Shown here piece by piece: positions 27,538 through 38,992 of a stretch of 64,000 bases of DNA (positions are counted from its first letter, which is position 1; each line of letters begins with the position of its first letter). The stretch covers positions 4,600,294-4,664,293 of the forward strand of contig NC_059482.1 in assembly GCF_018139145.2 (NCBI RefSeq), in the 5' to 3' direction. Source of the DNA: Gymnogyps californianus. Taxonomy: Eukaryota; Chordata; Aves; Accipitriformes; Cathartidae. The notes below the pieces were generated by a model, which saw only the letters and a program-made list of their open reading frames with translations, had not been told where the DNA came from and made no database searches. The position numbers and the translations under genes are program-made.

Positions 27538-29032
27538 CATTTCAAAGATTGTAACTCTCCTCCCCTATCAGCACTACCATGCATTTCATCTGTAGTGTGT
27601 ATGTTGCCTGGCCCATCTAAGTGTACTTTCAAACTTTATGCAAGGCAATGTCCTAGTATAAATACCATAAAGAAAAATTAAGGTGGTAAGGATATTCAAT
27701 TCTTCTGTTGAAAATAACATCTCATCTAGGGCAGGTTGTGGTCCAGTATTCTAAAAATCATTAAATGAGCAGTGTCAGGCAACATGGTCTGAAGTCATCA
27801 TATGTTGTATGTCAAAAAGGAAAAGTCAACATTCATAAATACTGCTCCACGGTACCATCAACCTACAAGGCAGAATTCATATTTTAGATGGAGGTACCTA
27901 TTTGAAGATGGTAGTATAATATGGCACAAACTTAAAGTGTTTACAAATCACTTTTCTGAGTGAGCAATATCTTCCCTTAAGAGTGATTTATATATGGTCT
28001 TGAAGGAGTCAGCTTATACTTGTACTGCAGAGAGTATGATGCTTTATGGATTTCCTCTGAAGGAAAATGGGTTTGCCTTAAAAAAAAAATAAAATCCATG
28101 ACACAAGACAGATCAAATTAAAGATGTCAAAAGCAAACTGTAAAAAGTAATCAGCAAAACTGAATTATATGCATAAACAGAAGCATTTTGATCACTGACA
28201 GAGAATTCAGTGATCTTCCAGCAAGGAAAAAATCAATCATTTAGGGAACTTTCATAGCCATATCAAAAAAGTATATAACGTACATAAAGAAAAGGCTAGC
28301 CCTCCTCTGGTAAATGGAACTTCTTTAATTCTACAGCAATCAACCACATGATTGAATGACTTCATTTATGCTCTAGATTTTCAGCTTCTGAAATGTTTAT
28401 ATATACTTAATACGGATGTAATGTCCAACATTTACAACTAAAAACATATTCAAAGGCTGTCATTAGTCTCTCTGGCACGTTCTAGCTATATTTTAATTAA
28501 GATTTCAATTTTTGCACTTTGCTTAATATATAAAAATGAAAAACAAGTAGGCAAAAAGTTACATGAATGTATTGCAAGTGAAATACTAGTGGATTCTCCA
28601 GTCCAAAAGAGAAGCAGAGGAGAATTTGATTAACATGACCCTATATATTTATATGTGCTTAATTCAACAATTTATCCATCTCCAGGTCTCTTCAAAGCGA
28701 TGTTTCTTCAGGATATTTCTGTGTATTTACCTGGGTTTATCTGTTCCAAGAACTAAAATGTACAATTCAGTCAAATATACCAACTTTATTCACATTCTGC
28801 CTTCTCAGATTACCTTTTAATTGATTTACTAAGTATATAAACAGAAAAATAAAACCTAATGTTATTCATGTAGTCTAAGAGGGTTTTGTTTTTTAACCTT
28901 GAATAGAGTTTTATATAACTCAATAGTACAGACTGAAGACTATGGGATGTTGACACAACTAAATAGAGAAATGCTACCTAATGCTTCACAGAAGCCAAAA
29001 GAATACAATTACACTGAGAGTAAAAGCTGAAT
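27538..29032. other. Unique AT-rich intron, nothing recognised
   Basis: Very AT-rich, with an A9 run near 28080. No exon or repeat family was recognised. Confidence 0.6.
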
Positions 29033-29051
29033 CCCCCCCCTTCCCCCCCCC
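29033..29051 (-). repeat. C8-TT-C9 tract (G-rich on the minus strand)
   Basis: Eight Cs, two Ts, nine Cs. On the minus strand, which is the CDH13 sense strand, this becomes G9-AA-G8, so the pre-mRNA could form a G-quadruplex here. Run lengths may be imprecise. Confidence 0.9.
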
Positions 29052-32000
29052 ATTTTAATTCATGTCATTGTAATTAGATACTCCAGCACAAAGGATAGGT
29101 ACAATTAGGCAGAATTTGGAGAGAAAGAATTTTCTTGCTGATGGTATTAAGATAAAATCTCCTACAAAACAGTGTATTTTAAATAATTTTTGCTACATAC
29201 ACCTTAAAAACAGGAAGTGATAAGAAAACAGGAAAGATAAAAGAAAGCGAAAATAAAATGAGAAAGATGAACCTGTTATCTGATTGGCATTTGGGGAATC
29301 AAAAGTAATGTCCCATTGATGCTAGAGGAACTATCCCACAATAACGGCACTGGGAAATCTGAATTATGCTAGCGGAACACTAAAAATAACCACATATGTA
29401 TCTGACAATATCTTTTTTATGTTAAAAAAATACGTTTAGGAATCTGGACTGAAACCACAGTTTTATAGCTAGATTCTTTTTTACTTTTTGGTATTAAACA
29501 TTAATATAAGGGTTTTCTTTTCTTTGTTTTCTCATGGGAAGATGACCGGTGTGTAATCCTAATTTCTGGCACTGGGAAATTCTCTCCCTTGCCAAGGTGT
29601 CAACACAGCATACAGATGCATATATGTTTGGTGAATTTCCAACAATATTAGGGTTAGGTGTTCATTACACTCACAAGTATGTAAGTATATATTTGATACT
29701 GCTCTTGACTAAAGGTAGAGTTGTTAATCGCTCCGTTTCCAAAGCTTTATTGTATTTTGAGAAAAAAAAGAATAGTGATTGATTTTCATATTAAAGCACA
29801 CAAAACTTTCTCTCCTGAAGCATCTCTGGGGTAACTCTTGTAGAGTCCCAAGTACTCTGAGCTGCAACTCCAATATAACTGAGCAATTATTCCTATAGCG
29901 ACTTTGAAGTAATTCCATTTACTTTTCAGTACTAACTCTACTTGAGTCATGCTGGTTGTAAACTACTTCCAGACGTTTTCCTTTTTGCTCTCTTAAGCAC
30001 TGAGCATTCTGAAAGTATTGATACTTGATGCAAAAATCAAACTTTTAAGATAGAAAACTCAGTTTTTTTCAAGCATTAACTGTGATACATCCTTACTACT
30101 TCTATAACAAGGAGTTAATTTTATCCAGACAGCAAAACCCGTTCGGAAACTAGGGATATTTGCAAGAAAAAGAGGATGTATTGGGATTAATCAACAGAGA
30201 CTGACTTCTGCCTTTTGTAGTCATATTCCTTGGCCCTAAGAAAGGACTGAAAAACATGGGCAGTGAGAATCTTTCAGATTTTTCTCACCTTTTGGGCCGT
30301 CCAATCCTCTCTCTCCTGAATTGAAATTATTGCCCCATACATCTACAAAATGCATGGTATGTCTTCAATCTTGAATTTCTAAGTTTTACTATCTTTCATT
30401 GCAGCTGAACTTAGTGACCATTGGGCCCTTCGTACTAGCAGAATATGTGCCAGCATTTAGTAATTAACCAGCTCTTTTTGCAAATTCTGCCACTTGAAGT
30501 TTTTTTGTTATAAGTACACTTCTTTTCCCCTCTTAGATAGTCATTTGTCACATTAGGATTTTAACACCTAAACATCCATAGAGCTAATTCCTTTCAATTT
30601 TTTAAATAAAGAAATTCTAGCCAAAAAAGATAACATTTCAGTTATCAGCCTCTATTCAAAGTATATGGGCAGCTGATATCATGCTTTGTGTCACTTTTAG
30701 TAAGTGTCTTGAAGATGATATTTTTTAAATCTCTCTGCAATACATCAGTGTCAGAGAAACTCGTGATGTTTAGATGAGTGACATGTCTAGAGGATCAGCA
30801 AACTATCTGCCACAGGAGCTAGTGATACCAAAACTCCTAACCCAAAACATGAGAGGGAGAATATAAATATTTCTCAGTGCAGCTAGAGAGAACTGCAAGT
30901 TTGAAAAATCACTTTCACATCTTCTTGTGGAAGATATGGAGCTTTTCCAGAAAGTAACCTATTATAGGAGTATATATTTTAAAATGATGCTTGGAGTCAT
31001 CACTAGTTGAGAATCACCTGTTTTTCATACTATGGTGGATAACATACTAGAGGAATGAAGAGCCGTAGCCTATCTAAGAAATAAATCCAAGATCCTCATG
31101 AAGAGCTGGGAATGCTCTTTCTTCTTCCCTCACTATCAGAAGGAAACACAGAGAAAGCAAGAAAAAGATTCCTTTGAGAGAGAGCTTGGGATTTCATGTG
31201 GTTCATCTACACATAGGAGGGAAACATGTCTTTGCAGAAACTCTGCCTGTTAAGTGGCTACTATTTATCCCACCTTCCCTCTACAGTTTAAGAGGCATAT
31301 ATAGCGATTATCCCAGTTTATATTGGATGAAATTGTAAAGGAGCACCTACACATGGATGTCGGCCAGCAGATCTGGCAGGATGATAATCTGGAGTCTGTA
31401 ATGGCTAGGGGTTTCTACCTACAAAGTTGTTGTCAACAAACCAGAGTTTAGGACTGCAAAAGAAAACCTGCATGGCCTCAACCATCCACACAGAGGAGCC
31501 ACTGCAAGAATTGGAAGGGAGCTCCAGCAGTCACTAGGGATTTGCAGCTAGTCATGCTCAGTTCAGAGTGGGAAAGGTAAATGCAAGACATAGAGTACAA
31601 GCAGTAGCTTATTCAGTGAGCTTTTCATTTACAAAGAAAGCAAATGTGTTTGTTCACACAATGGTTTTATTTTTTCCAGAGGTAGAATTCTTACATGTTG
31701 TGCTTAGCGTTTTGAAGAAAAGCTATTCAGTGATTTATCTGCCTTGTGATCTTGATATTATATTCACTGCCCAGAAAGAGTCAGTAACATTGTGTTGAAA
31801 TGGCTGCCTGTGAGGTTCCTGATGTGATATGTTCACCCTTCACAGATTTTCATAGAAAAGAAAATCCAGTCCCTATTATTGTCAGATACATTTTTTTTTA
31901 AATCTGACTATCAAACTATGTGTTAAATTAAATGAAAGTAGAAACAGATAATAACAATGTAATGAAAGATTTGCAGAAATTCTGCCACTACAGCTTTATG

Positions 32001-34083
32001 CAGATCAGACTTTTTTTTAAAAACAAACAGTTTTTCTAATGTTCTGGCAATGGGAATCTTTACTATTCTTAACCTGAATGACACTACTCATATTCTGACA
32101 TATCATTTTTACTTTTATTTACCTCTTTTGCACAGACTCTTTCAAGATTTAAGAATGGGTTAATGAGCTTTCTCATCAAAAACGTAATAGGAATCAAACT
32201 AAGAATTACTGATACATCTAGTAAAATAAGATTCTTTCTCACTGCAGACATTTAAGCCCAAATGCTGGAAAGTTCATCTTAAACTTAACTTTAAATATGA
32301 GTTTACATCTCACTAACAAGCACTTTCCATCTCTCTGTCCATTTGTTCATAAGCTAGCATTATAACTGGAAGCTTTCTTCTCCCCATTTTTCTACTTTTC
32401 TAGTATTTGAGATACAATGGACTATGGAATAATCTCTGAAAAGAGACCGAAGACCCACCATTTTTTCTCTGACTGAAGACTCACTGCTCCTCACATTTAC
32501 AGGCATCAGAAACCATAGTATAAGAAATGCATTAATCAAGGGAAAAGGATGAATGCTTTGTTTATCTTGTATTTTAAGCAGAAAAGAAATATGAGATATT
32601 GCCATATCTGTCACTAAAAAAACCCAAACCACAGAAACTAGGGTCCAGCTATGGAATTTACTTTATTGCAAAACAAGTTAAAGGTGTGCAAGTGGGAATT
32701 CTGTCAGAGAAGACAAGACAAAATGATACAGTTATTCCAACTCAGAGCTGATATGCTCCAAGGTATATGTTTTCCCACGATCACTGTAAATATGAATATT
32801 TTAGAGGTTAATATGAAGATCAAATGTGGAATGCATTTGCTGAAAAGATTAATATCTTTTCATTAAAAATGAGAGTGCACTGTTGGTTCAGCATTTGCAT
32901 TTAGATCGAGTCAGTAATAAGTATATTGACTGCTTAAGACACATATCTCCAAAATGGAAAATATGGATAAAAAGGGTAGTGTCCATATGCAGAAGTGGAC
33001 AAGCTTTTTCTATTTCCTACTGCTACCCCTTCAGAGAACTTAAGCCCTATCAACAAGAACACTATGATTTACTTATCACAGCAGAACTGATTGCATACTG
33101 TAAAGAACATTTACGCAAGCATTCATTCCTTCATGCGAGCAGCGTATTGGTGAATATGTATCAGCGGGCTGCTGTTGACTTGAAAAATTGCTAGCCACTG
33201 TACAGTCATTCAACAACGTAAGGACAGGAATGGGTATTTGCTAGTTGTTATACACTGTTTTTTGTTGCAGTTGTTCTTTAAAGTTTAGAGCTATCTGGTT
33301 AAGCAGGAGGCTCAGCCAGCTATTACGTTATTACAAACAGTCCACATAAACATGAGCAGGATGGGCTAATGTAACTCCAGGTTTTTCATCACTTATGGCA
33401 TAAGGCTTTCAGCTCCATGTTTCCAAGTGATAAAGAGAGGGAAAGGTATATATGATTCAAATAATGGTAGATTGATACACCAAGATTGGTTCAAATGGTT
33501 ACAGAATATAGCACTTGCTTACTGAAATGGTGGTGTGGCTTGCGCAGGCACACCGAGTGTCAGTCTCACATTTCATTTAACTGAATCTAGCCCAGGGTTT
33601 CTCAGAATCACAGAATACTTCAATTGTTTTTCTTGAGGTGTTTAAAAACATATGTGACAGCATATAGTCCAGCATGTAGCAGCTATCTCAAACTATTTGT
33701 TAGCTTTAATTCAAATTAAGCACAGCAGTTCCTATCAAAAGCAAAAGCATATTACTCCTCAAACTGTGAGAAGTAAATATTTCACATAAGCAACCATGGT
33801 GGCAGCTTTCTTATAGTACTTTAGTCATATAAAATTTATACAAATCATACAGCTATTTTCCTGCAGAGCAGAGGGGTGTGTAACACTAGCAAAACAGCAT
33901 TGTGGGTAAGCAGAAAAACTGATTACTGAACCATAAAGGAAATTTAAGAGTTGATTCTACAAGACTACAAGCATTTTCTCCTCCTGTGCACGAGGAGCAT
34001 TATTTTTCTTTCACTGCAGGGAAGTGTCACTTTGAAGTGGACTCTCCATCCCTGAAATACAAAATTCAGGACATTTCCTCAAG
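29052..34083. other. Unique intron, nothing recognised
   Basis: No coding exon was recognised. The longest frame, 32883-33194 plus (103 codons), has no domain and opposes the host gene. A stretch at about 33603-33663 weakly recalls CR1 LINE motifs but is not convincing. Confidence 0.55.
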
Positions 34084-34149
34084 GTTTCTTTCCTCTTTTC
34101 TCCCCCCCCCCCTTTTTTCCTTCTCTCTTTTTTTTTTTTTTTTTTTTCC
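34084..34149 (+). repeat. Polypyrimidine tract with C11 and T20 runs
   Basis: About 65 bases are pyrimidine only: mixed CT, eleven Cs (34102-34112), mixed CT, then twenty Ts (34128-34147). The opposite strand is a polypurine run. Such tracts can adopt triplex (H-DNA) structures and are hard to sequence accurately. On the CDH13 sense strand it is purine-rich, so it is not a polypyrimidine tract for splicing of that gene. Confidence 0.9.
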
Positions 34150-37100
34150 TGTTGTGCTCTACTTCGGGTCATTTAGACCACACACTTTGATGCAGGGCAT
34201 CCTTCCCCTCTGAATTTATGAATCAAAATGTATTCTCCAATGGATATCTGGGGGTATAATTTGCCCCCTAACACTCTCCAATCTTTACTGCTGACACATT
34301 CAAGGATGCCTAACTCCCACAAGAAAAAAACCCACATTAATCTTCAAAAATAAGTCCTTACCTGCCTTCTGAAAATGAAAATGGATGTTCTTTGAGAAAT
34401 TATCTGAGTTTCACTTTAAACTCCAAGGAACATGCGCTTTTGGAAATAAATTTGAATATGAAAAATTTATAAATAAAAATACACTGGTATATAAATACAA
34501 ATCCTGCATGGTGCTAAGTATTTCCTTGGAGGCATGACGCACTCAGTTTCCCTCAGCAGATGTCAACAGAAATCAAAAGCACTCAGCAGCTTGCTGGATG
34601 TAATCTGTGGGATTCCTACATACACTTTTTCTGCTTACTGGAGAGAATGACTTTTTTGCTTAATGCTTTTGTAGGTGATACTATACTATGGAAGTAGCTC
34701 CAAAGCACACACAGTCACCCATCCATGCTAAATCAAACACCCATTCAATTACTGCCAAAGTTGAAAAAATAAAATAGCTAGGTTGGGGATCTGAAAGCGG
34801 ACAGGCAACTCAAAGAAAAGACCTAAGATGACCTTTCTGTTTCTAGATAGTGCAAGAAAGAAAACAACCCTAAAGAGAGGGTGATGCCTTTCACATTACA
34901 TATTTCTTCTGCTACATTATGCACAGAAGAGCTTTGGAATAGCCTTCGAAGGAGAGGTCACTTAACACAGCAGGGAGCATTCCCATCTCCATGCTTTCAA
35001 TTTAGCAAGAGACCTAATAAATGCCAGTCACAGAAAAACAAATTTTGAAGGCTTGTAGGAATTTAACAAAATTGTCTTCATTTTGAGCTGATCCTGTGTA
35101 GCTAAAAGAACAAGCAGATGCACAGTTGAGGTTCACCAGAAACAAGTTAATTCTTTCCTTTTTCCTTTCTTTTAAATTTTAAAGTGTCTACTTACAATTT
35201 ACTTTTAATTCTAAAGTACTACCAGAAAAGAATGTTTGATTTGATTTTCATCTCCTTAAGGTTGTTAACCTAAATGTTTACATATGCATGCTAAGATTCT
35301 TCCACATACATTCAATTGGATATAAAAACTGAGCTCTCTAGATAGCCAAACTTTATTTTACTTTAGAGTAAATACCTGTATTTTGATTCTTTGCACTGAA
35401 ACAAGAATTTCTGAGGCTATGCCATAGCAACTTTTCTGAAAATGTTGAAGCATGGAAAAATAATATGGACTATACAGTACGTACAAAACCTCCCAGATGC
35501 TTTGTATCTCCACATCTCCATATCTCCCACTGGGCAATACCCCCAGTTTCTTGTTCCCTCTGATACACAAACATGAAATAAATGATACTTAAAATTAAAA
35601 AAAAGATCAAAACCAAAACAAAACCCCAAACAATTTGTGTTCTGCTAATTTGTCTTAAATGAAACAGAAAGTTTCCCAAAAGCATCAAGATCCAAGCAGT
35701 GGTAAAACTTACTAAAAGAGATGGAAAATATGAGTAATTTTAATCAGTGTTTTAACATGCTTTAAAAGAGTTCATATCAACCTCTGGTGCATATACATAT
35801 GATTAATGAGAAATAGTTTTCTCCCTTCACCATGTCCATCCTAGAGAAATTTTTACTTTAATTCAGCTTCTTAATTGGTGTCTAGGGCTAATACAGTTTT
35901 AAACAGTACACCTACAAGGAACAACTAAGGATAATCCACTTTTGACTGGTACTCACTTTTAAGATTCAAACAGAAAATAGAACTAGCAAAAGACAGAAAA
36001 ATCACAGGCAATTGACCCAATTTAAAGTTTAAGTAAAATCTAGGAGAAGCTGCTGGTTTGAATTGGCAGTCATGAATAATTAGATTCACCAGGACCAATT
36101 TTTGCAGTCTCTGGAGCTGTGGAATTCCCCAGCAGAAATGCACCTTCCCCCTCGCCCCCCCCATGTAAGTACCGTGTGTACCTTCATGAGCTACACCCAG
36201 TTACCTGCAAATACTGCTGACTCAAATCCCAGTCATCAAAAAGCATCAGTTGAGTTGTTCAACATCCATTCTCTTTTCCAAGCAACGGAAAACATTACAA
36301 AAAAACTTGCTGTTCCCTATGCGTGTCTACTATAACACATTCTCCACTGAGATGCCAACAAAAGAAGTGTAAGAACTGAGGAGGTAAAAGCCTTCCTCTC
36401 TCCTGTTCACAAATACTGTTTCATGCGGTCTTTGTCCAACCACCAACTCAATGCCTCTACATTTTTCGTCCTCTGATGCTACACACCTACTAGCAAGGCT
36501 TTCAGGGGAAAGATTGTTTCTTTGTCCCATGTTTCTACAATGCACTTCCGTAGAAGACTGTGATAAATAGCCAAAACATTTAAGATCTACCAAGGTTCAC
36601 CAGAGAAAATATAATAACAATGAGGACTAATATCAGCTGATATCCTACAGAGGAGTGGCAAATAGTACTCCCTCCTGCCCACCACCTCTCCAGCATCCTG
36701 AAAGTCGCTTATTCAAGCCTGGTGATATGCAGATACCTTATTCCCTAAGAAGTAGCTAGACAGACATTTCCTCCTCCAGATGTTACTCCTGTCTCTCTCC
36801 ACCTAAGGCAGACAATTCTTTTACAATAATTCAATTTTGTGAGCTACACAGAAATACATAAGAGTTATTTATATATTATCAAGATTATGTTGGTACCCAG
36901 AATTGTTCAGAATAGGATCATTAGGCCGCTTGTCCCTAAAGCTGCTATGACGGTTAAGAATAGACGTTATACAACTTTGACCATGAATGGCTAACTCCAC
37001 AGATCTAAAAAAGCAGGCATGACTACCAGTTTCTACACAAGACTTATATATGCAGGAATGGGGAGAAGAGGCTGAACCCACAAAGATGACAGAGAGCACA

Positions 37101-38770
37101 ACACAGAGCATCTTGTGAAGAAATGGAAAACATACTTTTTCCCAAGCCTTTCACCTGACAAGAAAATATTAGACCAGACTTTAACTGCAGATAATGCTTG
37201 GTTTTAGCGTTAAAATTTTACACAGCCCTACATTTTGGCTCATAAAACATACAGCATTTGCAGCAGCAACAAAAATTACTTTGCAGTTTCAACAAGACTG
37301 CAGCTTGCCATGTCACCTTCAAAGTAAAGGTATTGAATCGACTATTATTAAAAATCATGAGGAATTCAGGCTTGCTTTCAGGATATACTACCTAGCCGTA
37401 GCACCCGTTCGATTGAGGGCAGACTTCTTGTATGCAGACAGCATCATTATTTCATGAATCACCAGTGACTTCTGGAAGACACTAGGAAAAGCAGGCATGT
37501 TCATTCCCTTCCATTGATTTTCTAATTTTGAGTATATTGGTTTAATCTGGGGAATGGTTATCTATTAGAAATAAAAATACCTAAACTGACTTCAGAAAAC
37601 CGTATAAAGCTTTTGAACTGAAACAATGAATTTAGAAGGGAAACTTGAGGCAAAAAGGTACTGACTATATAAATCTTAACTTGAGCATGATTCTGTGGCC
37701 AGCCATACAAGTATGAAAGAATTGGAATCTCTCGAAACTTAAAAGACAGATCTACAGGCCCAGACCTTAGTTTTACTGCACTATATGTCTGCAATATGTG
37801 TTTGGTTTACCCATTAAATGTCTGCTGTTGGAAAAGCCTGCAGAAAAACTACTCACCTAAAATAGGAAGTGGTATGGGCATCATTTTCATCTGGTTAAAA
37901 TGAGAAATAATGTGCTGAATATTAAGAACATTGGACAGTCCTGAATCTAACCACCTTAGGAGACAAGTTCGGTAAATCAGCACATACCTGAAACAGCCTG
38001 CAAGAAAAGAAGTTGGTTGTCTCCAGGGACCAAAGAGCACACAGGGCTACGTAATCGAAGGAAATGGTGATTGCAGAGTAACTGTTTAGGGTCATCACTG
38101 TATTTGTGCCTAGATCTCATATATTCTGACAACTCAACCTTTGTCTTAACAGATTGGCTCTACTTCATCATCTTCTGAACATGAAATGACGATACCTAAG
38201 CTTCCTTTGTGATCAATTTATGCTCTCATAACATTAATGATCTATAATAAACACAGATTTTGGCACTACAGTAATTCACCTTAAAACCACATGCAGACTA
38301 CCTGTCCCTTTACTATTCCTGTTTTGTATTTTCATTTTTTGCCTATGGGGTACCAAGTTAATTAGTCCATTAAGTCCACTCAATAAAAAGAAAATTCTAG
38401 AAAAGGATTTAAAGCATCAAACTAACAATCTCATAGCAAGCTATATGCACAACTAGGTTTGGGGGTTTTTTACTTCCAAACAGTCAACTGGTAACTCCAA
38501 GTTGAATTCCCCTTATTCCTGAGTTCTTTGCTCTCGCCATCCAACACTAAATGTCTTGCTCAGAAATTATGAACTACTAGATTTATAAATATTGATCAGA
38601 GCACATAACTTCTTATGCCCAAATAAGAAATAAAGAAAACTCTTAAAAGACTCCGCAAAGTTGAACACCTGAATCCTCACCCCTGCAATACTCTGAACCT
38701 CTTTTCACATCACAGAAGATGATTATAGGCACAAACATTAAAATGTCAGACTGGCGATAGGAAAATGTTC
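34150..38770. other. Unique intron, nothing recognised
   Basis: No further exon was recognised. Three overlapping minus-strand ORFs at 35358-35688 occupy all three frames of the same DNA, which marks them as chance frames. A short C-rich patch occurs at about 36145-36163. Confidence 0.58.
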
Positions 38771-38779
38771 ACTTACCTC
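38771..38779 (-). other. CDH13: 5' splice site (donor) of the CDH13 exon
   Basis: On the minus strand the exon ends in GAG and the intron begins GTAAGT, a full match to the U1 snRNA consensus for intron positions +1 to +6. The last codon, GAG (Glu of LDRE), is complete, so the following intron is phase 0. Confidence 0.95.
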
Positions 38780-38955
38780 CCGATCCAACAGTACAGGTGA
38801 CACCACTGTAACAATATCTCCCTTTTCTGGGTCAATATAGAACATATTTGGAGATGGTTTGGTAGGTGTCTGTTTGAGGATGTTATACCGCAGAAGAGCA
38901 TTGTCTGTGCTAGAGTCATCAGCATCAAAAGCTGTCATACGCATCACAGTCGTTC
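38777..38955 (-). CDS. CDH13: Internal coding exon of cadherin-13 (T-cadherin), part of EC2
   Basis: Read on the minus strand, this 179-bp exon encodes 59 complete codons from [13 protein letters not shown] to SPVLLDRE, after two bases that finish a split glycine codon. T-cadherin is a GPI-anchored cell-surface cadherin without a cytoplasmic tail; it mediates weak homophilic adhesion, guides axons and vessels, and binds adiponectin and LDL. The segment carries two calcium-site motifs typical of a cadherin repeat: DAD (in FDADD) and the LDRE near the end. The stretch [18 protein letters not shown] matches T-cadherin EC2 as I recall it from human, with a few substitutions. The exon starts in phase 1 and ends in phase 0, so skipping it would shift the frame. 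The open frame runs beyond both splice sites, but the bases outside are intron. No other CDH13 exon is visible. The exon number is not certain; an EC2 exon is expected in the first half of the gene. Confidence 0.96.
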
Positions 38956-38992
38956 CTAAGGAAAAAGTGGACAGACAACAGAATGCAGTTAG
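38956..38992 (-). other. CDH13: 3' splice site, polypyrimidine tract and branch point
   Basis: On the minus strand the exon is preceded by a pyrimidine-rich run ending in CTTTTTCCTTAG. A CTAAC motif (plus-strand 38988-38992, read as GTTAG) fits the yUnAy branch-point consensus; its branch adenosine would pair with plus position 38989, 34 bases from the exon. Spacing and composition are those of a strong U2-type acceptor. The intron is phase 1, splitting a glycine codon whose first base lies in the preceding exon. Confidence 0.9.

Larger units (their letters stand above)
1..38776 (-). other. CDH13: CDH13 intron downstream of the exon (partial, at least 38.8 kb)
   Basis: This whole stretch lies 3' of the exon in the direction of transcription. 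It contains no second cadherin-like reading frame in any frame I examined, so the next exon (expected to continue EC2 after LDRE) lies beyond position 1. ORFs inside are short and have no recognised domain. It holds a MIR-type SINE, a second MIR-like piece, other old repeat fragments and several simple repeats, listed separately. Introns of tens to hundreds of kilobases are normal for CDH13. Confidence 0.88.

Noticed and set aside
32883..33194. 103-codon plus-strand ORF as a nested gene
   Set aside because: No recognised family, no promoter or poly(A) context; consistent with a chance frame.
33603..33663. CR1 LINE remnant (AGAATCACAGAATAC and GAGGTGTTTAAAAACA strings)
   Set aside because: The two strings resemble CR1 motifs in opposite orientations and at the wrong spacing, so a single CR1 insertion does not explain them.
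35358..35688. Three overlapping minus-strand ORFs
   Set aside because: They occupy the same DNA in three frames, so at most one could be coding, and none shows a domain.
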